DNA of 6,395 nucleotides, from contig JAMPYE010000258.1 in assembly GCA_023700825.1 (NCBI GenBank), positions 1 through 6,395 on the forward strand. The letters run 5' to 3'. Below, piece after piece: positions 5,564 through 6,395 of this stretch (position 1 is the first letter of the stretch; each line of letters starts with the position of its first letter). A program made the position numbers and the translations under genes. A model generated the notes under the pieces. That model was given only the letters and a program-made list of their open reading frames with translations. It made no database searches and was not told where the DNA came from. The stretch is from Thermoanaerobaculia bacterium (GTDB taxonomy: Bacteria; Acidobacteriota; Thermoanaerobaculia; Gp7-AA8).

Positions 5564-6282
5564 GCTTGGGCGCCGACGTCATCGAAACACGCGACCTCAC
5601 GAAGGTCTACCAGATGGGCGAGACCGAGGTGCGCGCCCTCGCAGGAGTGAGCCTCGACATCGGCCAGGGCGAGTTCGTGGCGATCATGGGAGCCTCCGGC
5701 TCCGGCAAGTCGACGCTGATGAACATCCTCGGCTGCCTCGATCGCCCGACCTCGGGGACCTACATGCTCGACGGAATCGACGTCTCCGGGCTCGACCGCA
5801 ACGAGCGCGCCGACGTCCGCAACGCGAAGATCGGCTTCGTCTTCCAGAGCTTCAACCTGCTCGCGCGGACCTCGACGCTCGAGAACGTGGAGCTGCCCCT
5901 GCTCTACAGCGAGAGCGGGCTCTCGCAGAAGGAACGGCACGAGCGGGCGCATGCGGCGATCGCGCGCGTCGGCCTCCAGGGACGCGAAGGGCACTATCCG
6001 TCGCAGCTCTCGGGCGGGCAGCAACAGCGCGTCGCCATCGCGCGGTCGCTGATCAACGACCCGGCGATCATCCTCGCCGACGAGCCGACCGGAAACCTCG
6101 ACTCGGCGACCTCCGAGGAGATCATGGCGCTCTTCCAGGAGCTCAACGACAACGGCAAGACGGTCATCCTGATCACCCACGAGCACGACATCGCCGCGCA
6201 CGCGAAGCGGATCGTCCACGTGAAGGATGGACGCATCCTGAGCGACGAGACGCACGCGCAGGTGCGGGTGAGGAAGTCGTGA
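5560..6282 (+). CDS. ABC transporter ATPase, MacB/LolD type
   Basis: A 240-residue stand-alone nucleotide-binding protein, full length for the LolD/MacB ATPase group. All motifs are intact: Walker A GASGSGKST (44-52), the Q-loop in FVFQSFNLL (Q96), the signature LSGGQQQR (150-157), Walker B IILADEP (170-176, catalytic E175), the D-loop TGNLD (177-181) and the switch histidine in ITHEHD (H207). Together with the adaptor it would energise a tripartite efflux or envelope-export system. Unlike true MacB it is not fused to a membrane domain, so a separate FtsX-like permease is needed; none begins clearly inside the window. The ATG overlaps the adaptor stop, and the ribosome site is poor (GAGGG only 2 bases away), so translation probably depends on coupling. 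The acidic MSLGADVIET start is ordinary for the family. Confidence 0.96.
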   Translation: MSLGADVIETRDLTKVYQMGETEVRALAGVSLDIGQGEFVAIMGASGSGKSTLMNILGCLDRPTSGTYMLDGIDVSGLDRNERADVRNAKIGFVFQSFNLLARTSTLENVELPLLYSESGLSQKERHERAHAAIARVGLQGREGHYPSQLSGGQQQRVAIARSLINDPAIILADEPTGNLDSATSEEIMALFQELNDNGKTVILITHEHDIAAHAKRIVHVKDGRILSDETHAQVRVRKS

Positions 6283-6395
6283 CCGTCAACCTCGAAGGAT
6301 CCTGCGTGATTCGCGCGGCCGATGTGGCGCAGACACTCCTGTCTGCGCGCGGCGCGAAGCGCCGCTTTGTAGCCGAGCATTCCGATGCTCGGTCC
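6279..6395 (+). other. Open frame across the hairpins, running off the window
   Basis: GTG 6279 overlaps the ATPase stop as GTGA, and its frame stays open to the last base (39 codons), beginning MTVNLEGSCVIRAAD if GTG initiates. The overlap is the spacing expected for a coupled third gene such as the permease. Against this, most of the frame is REP-like palindrome, and the peptide does not look like a permease N-terminus, which normally reaches a membrane helix early. Probably chance or repeat-derived reading, but it cannot be settled without downstream sequence. Confidence 0.2.
6328..6393. repeat. Cluster of three REP-like hairpins (continues off-window)
   Basis: Three perfect short hairpins lie end to end: GCGCAGACA-ctcc-TGTCTGCGC (6328-6349), GCGGCGC-gaa-GCGCCGC (6350-6366), and, after TTTGTAG, CCGAGCAT-tccg-ATGCTCGG (6374-6393). 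Loops are 3-4 bases and all stems are uninterrupted. The GCTTTGTAGC lead of the third matches the lead of the element at 936-980. They are arranged as a composite repeat array rather than a terminator, since no T-tract follows. Confidence 0.75.

Noticed and set aside
5362..6255. Antisense open frame (297 codons) opposite the ATPase
   Set aside because: Shadow of a well-conserved ABC ATPase; charged low-complexity product without any motif.

Overview
The window is about two-thirds G+C and densely coding on the + strand. Gene starts use clear AGGAG-type ribosome sites, and adjacent genes overlap by four bases (ATGA). The gene types (a VWA/YfbK-like protein, a BlaI/M56-protease pair with a novel sensor half, a MacA/MacB-type exporter) and the palindromic repeats in the gaps would fit an Acidobacteriota or similar deep-branching, high-GC soil or sediment lineage. 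That placement is an inference from style, not a proof.

Layout: (1) bases 2-835, the 3' part of a VWA-domain protein of the YfbK type. (2) 836-1147, a gap with no gene. It holds nested inverted repeats, a probable terminator hairpin, a dispersed-repeat-like palindrome, and then a promoter overlapped by TACG/CGTA dyads. (3) 1148-3879, a two-gene operon: a BlaI/MecI-type winged-helix repressor, translationally coupled to a 780-residue M56 (BlaR1-type) membrane metalloprotease. The protease has the standard zinc-protease half, but a coiled coil, a proline-rich linker and eight ~29-residue repeats stand where BlaR1 has its penicillin-sensing domain. (4) 3880-4255, a gap with no gene. It contains a strong intrinsic terminator placed exactly between two mirror-image arms made of degenerate 7-base units, then the leader of the next operon. 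(5) 4256-6282, a MacA-like periplasmic adaptor coupled to a MacB/LolD-type ABC ATPase. (6) 6283-6395, three consecutive perfect hairpins, cut by the window edge, where a permease gene would be expected soon after.

How the genes work together: the repressor and protease probably form a signal-responsive switch, in which the protease senses an envelope signal and inactivates the repressor, which in turn binds the TACG dyads in its own promoter. The adaptor and ATPase are two parts of a tripartite export or lipoprotein-type transporter whose permease lies outside the window. Nothing in the sequence shows that the repressor controls the exporter.

The most unusual items are the replaced sensor half of the M56 protease and the two intergenic regions built from heptamer-phased inverted arms. 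No CRISPR array, tRNA, rRNA or transposase was seen.
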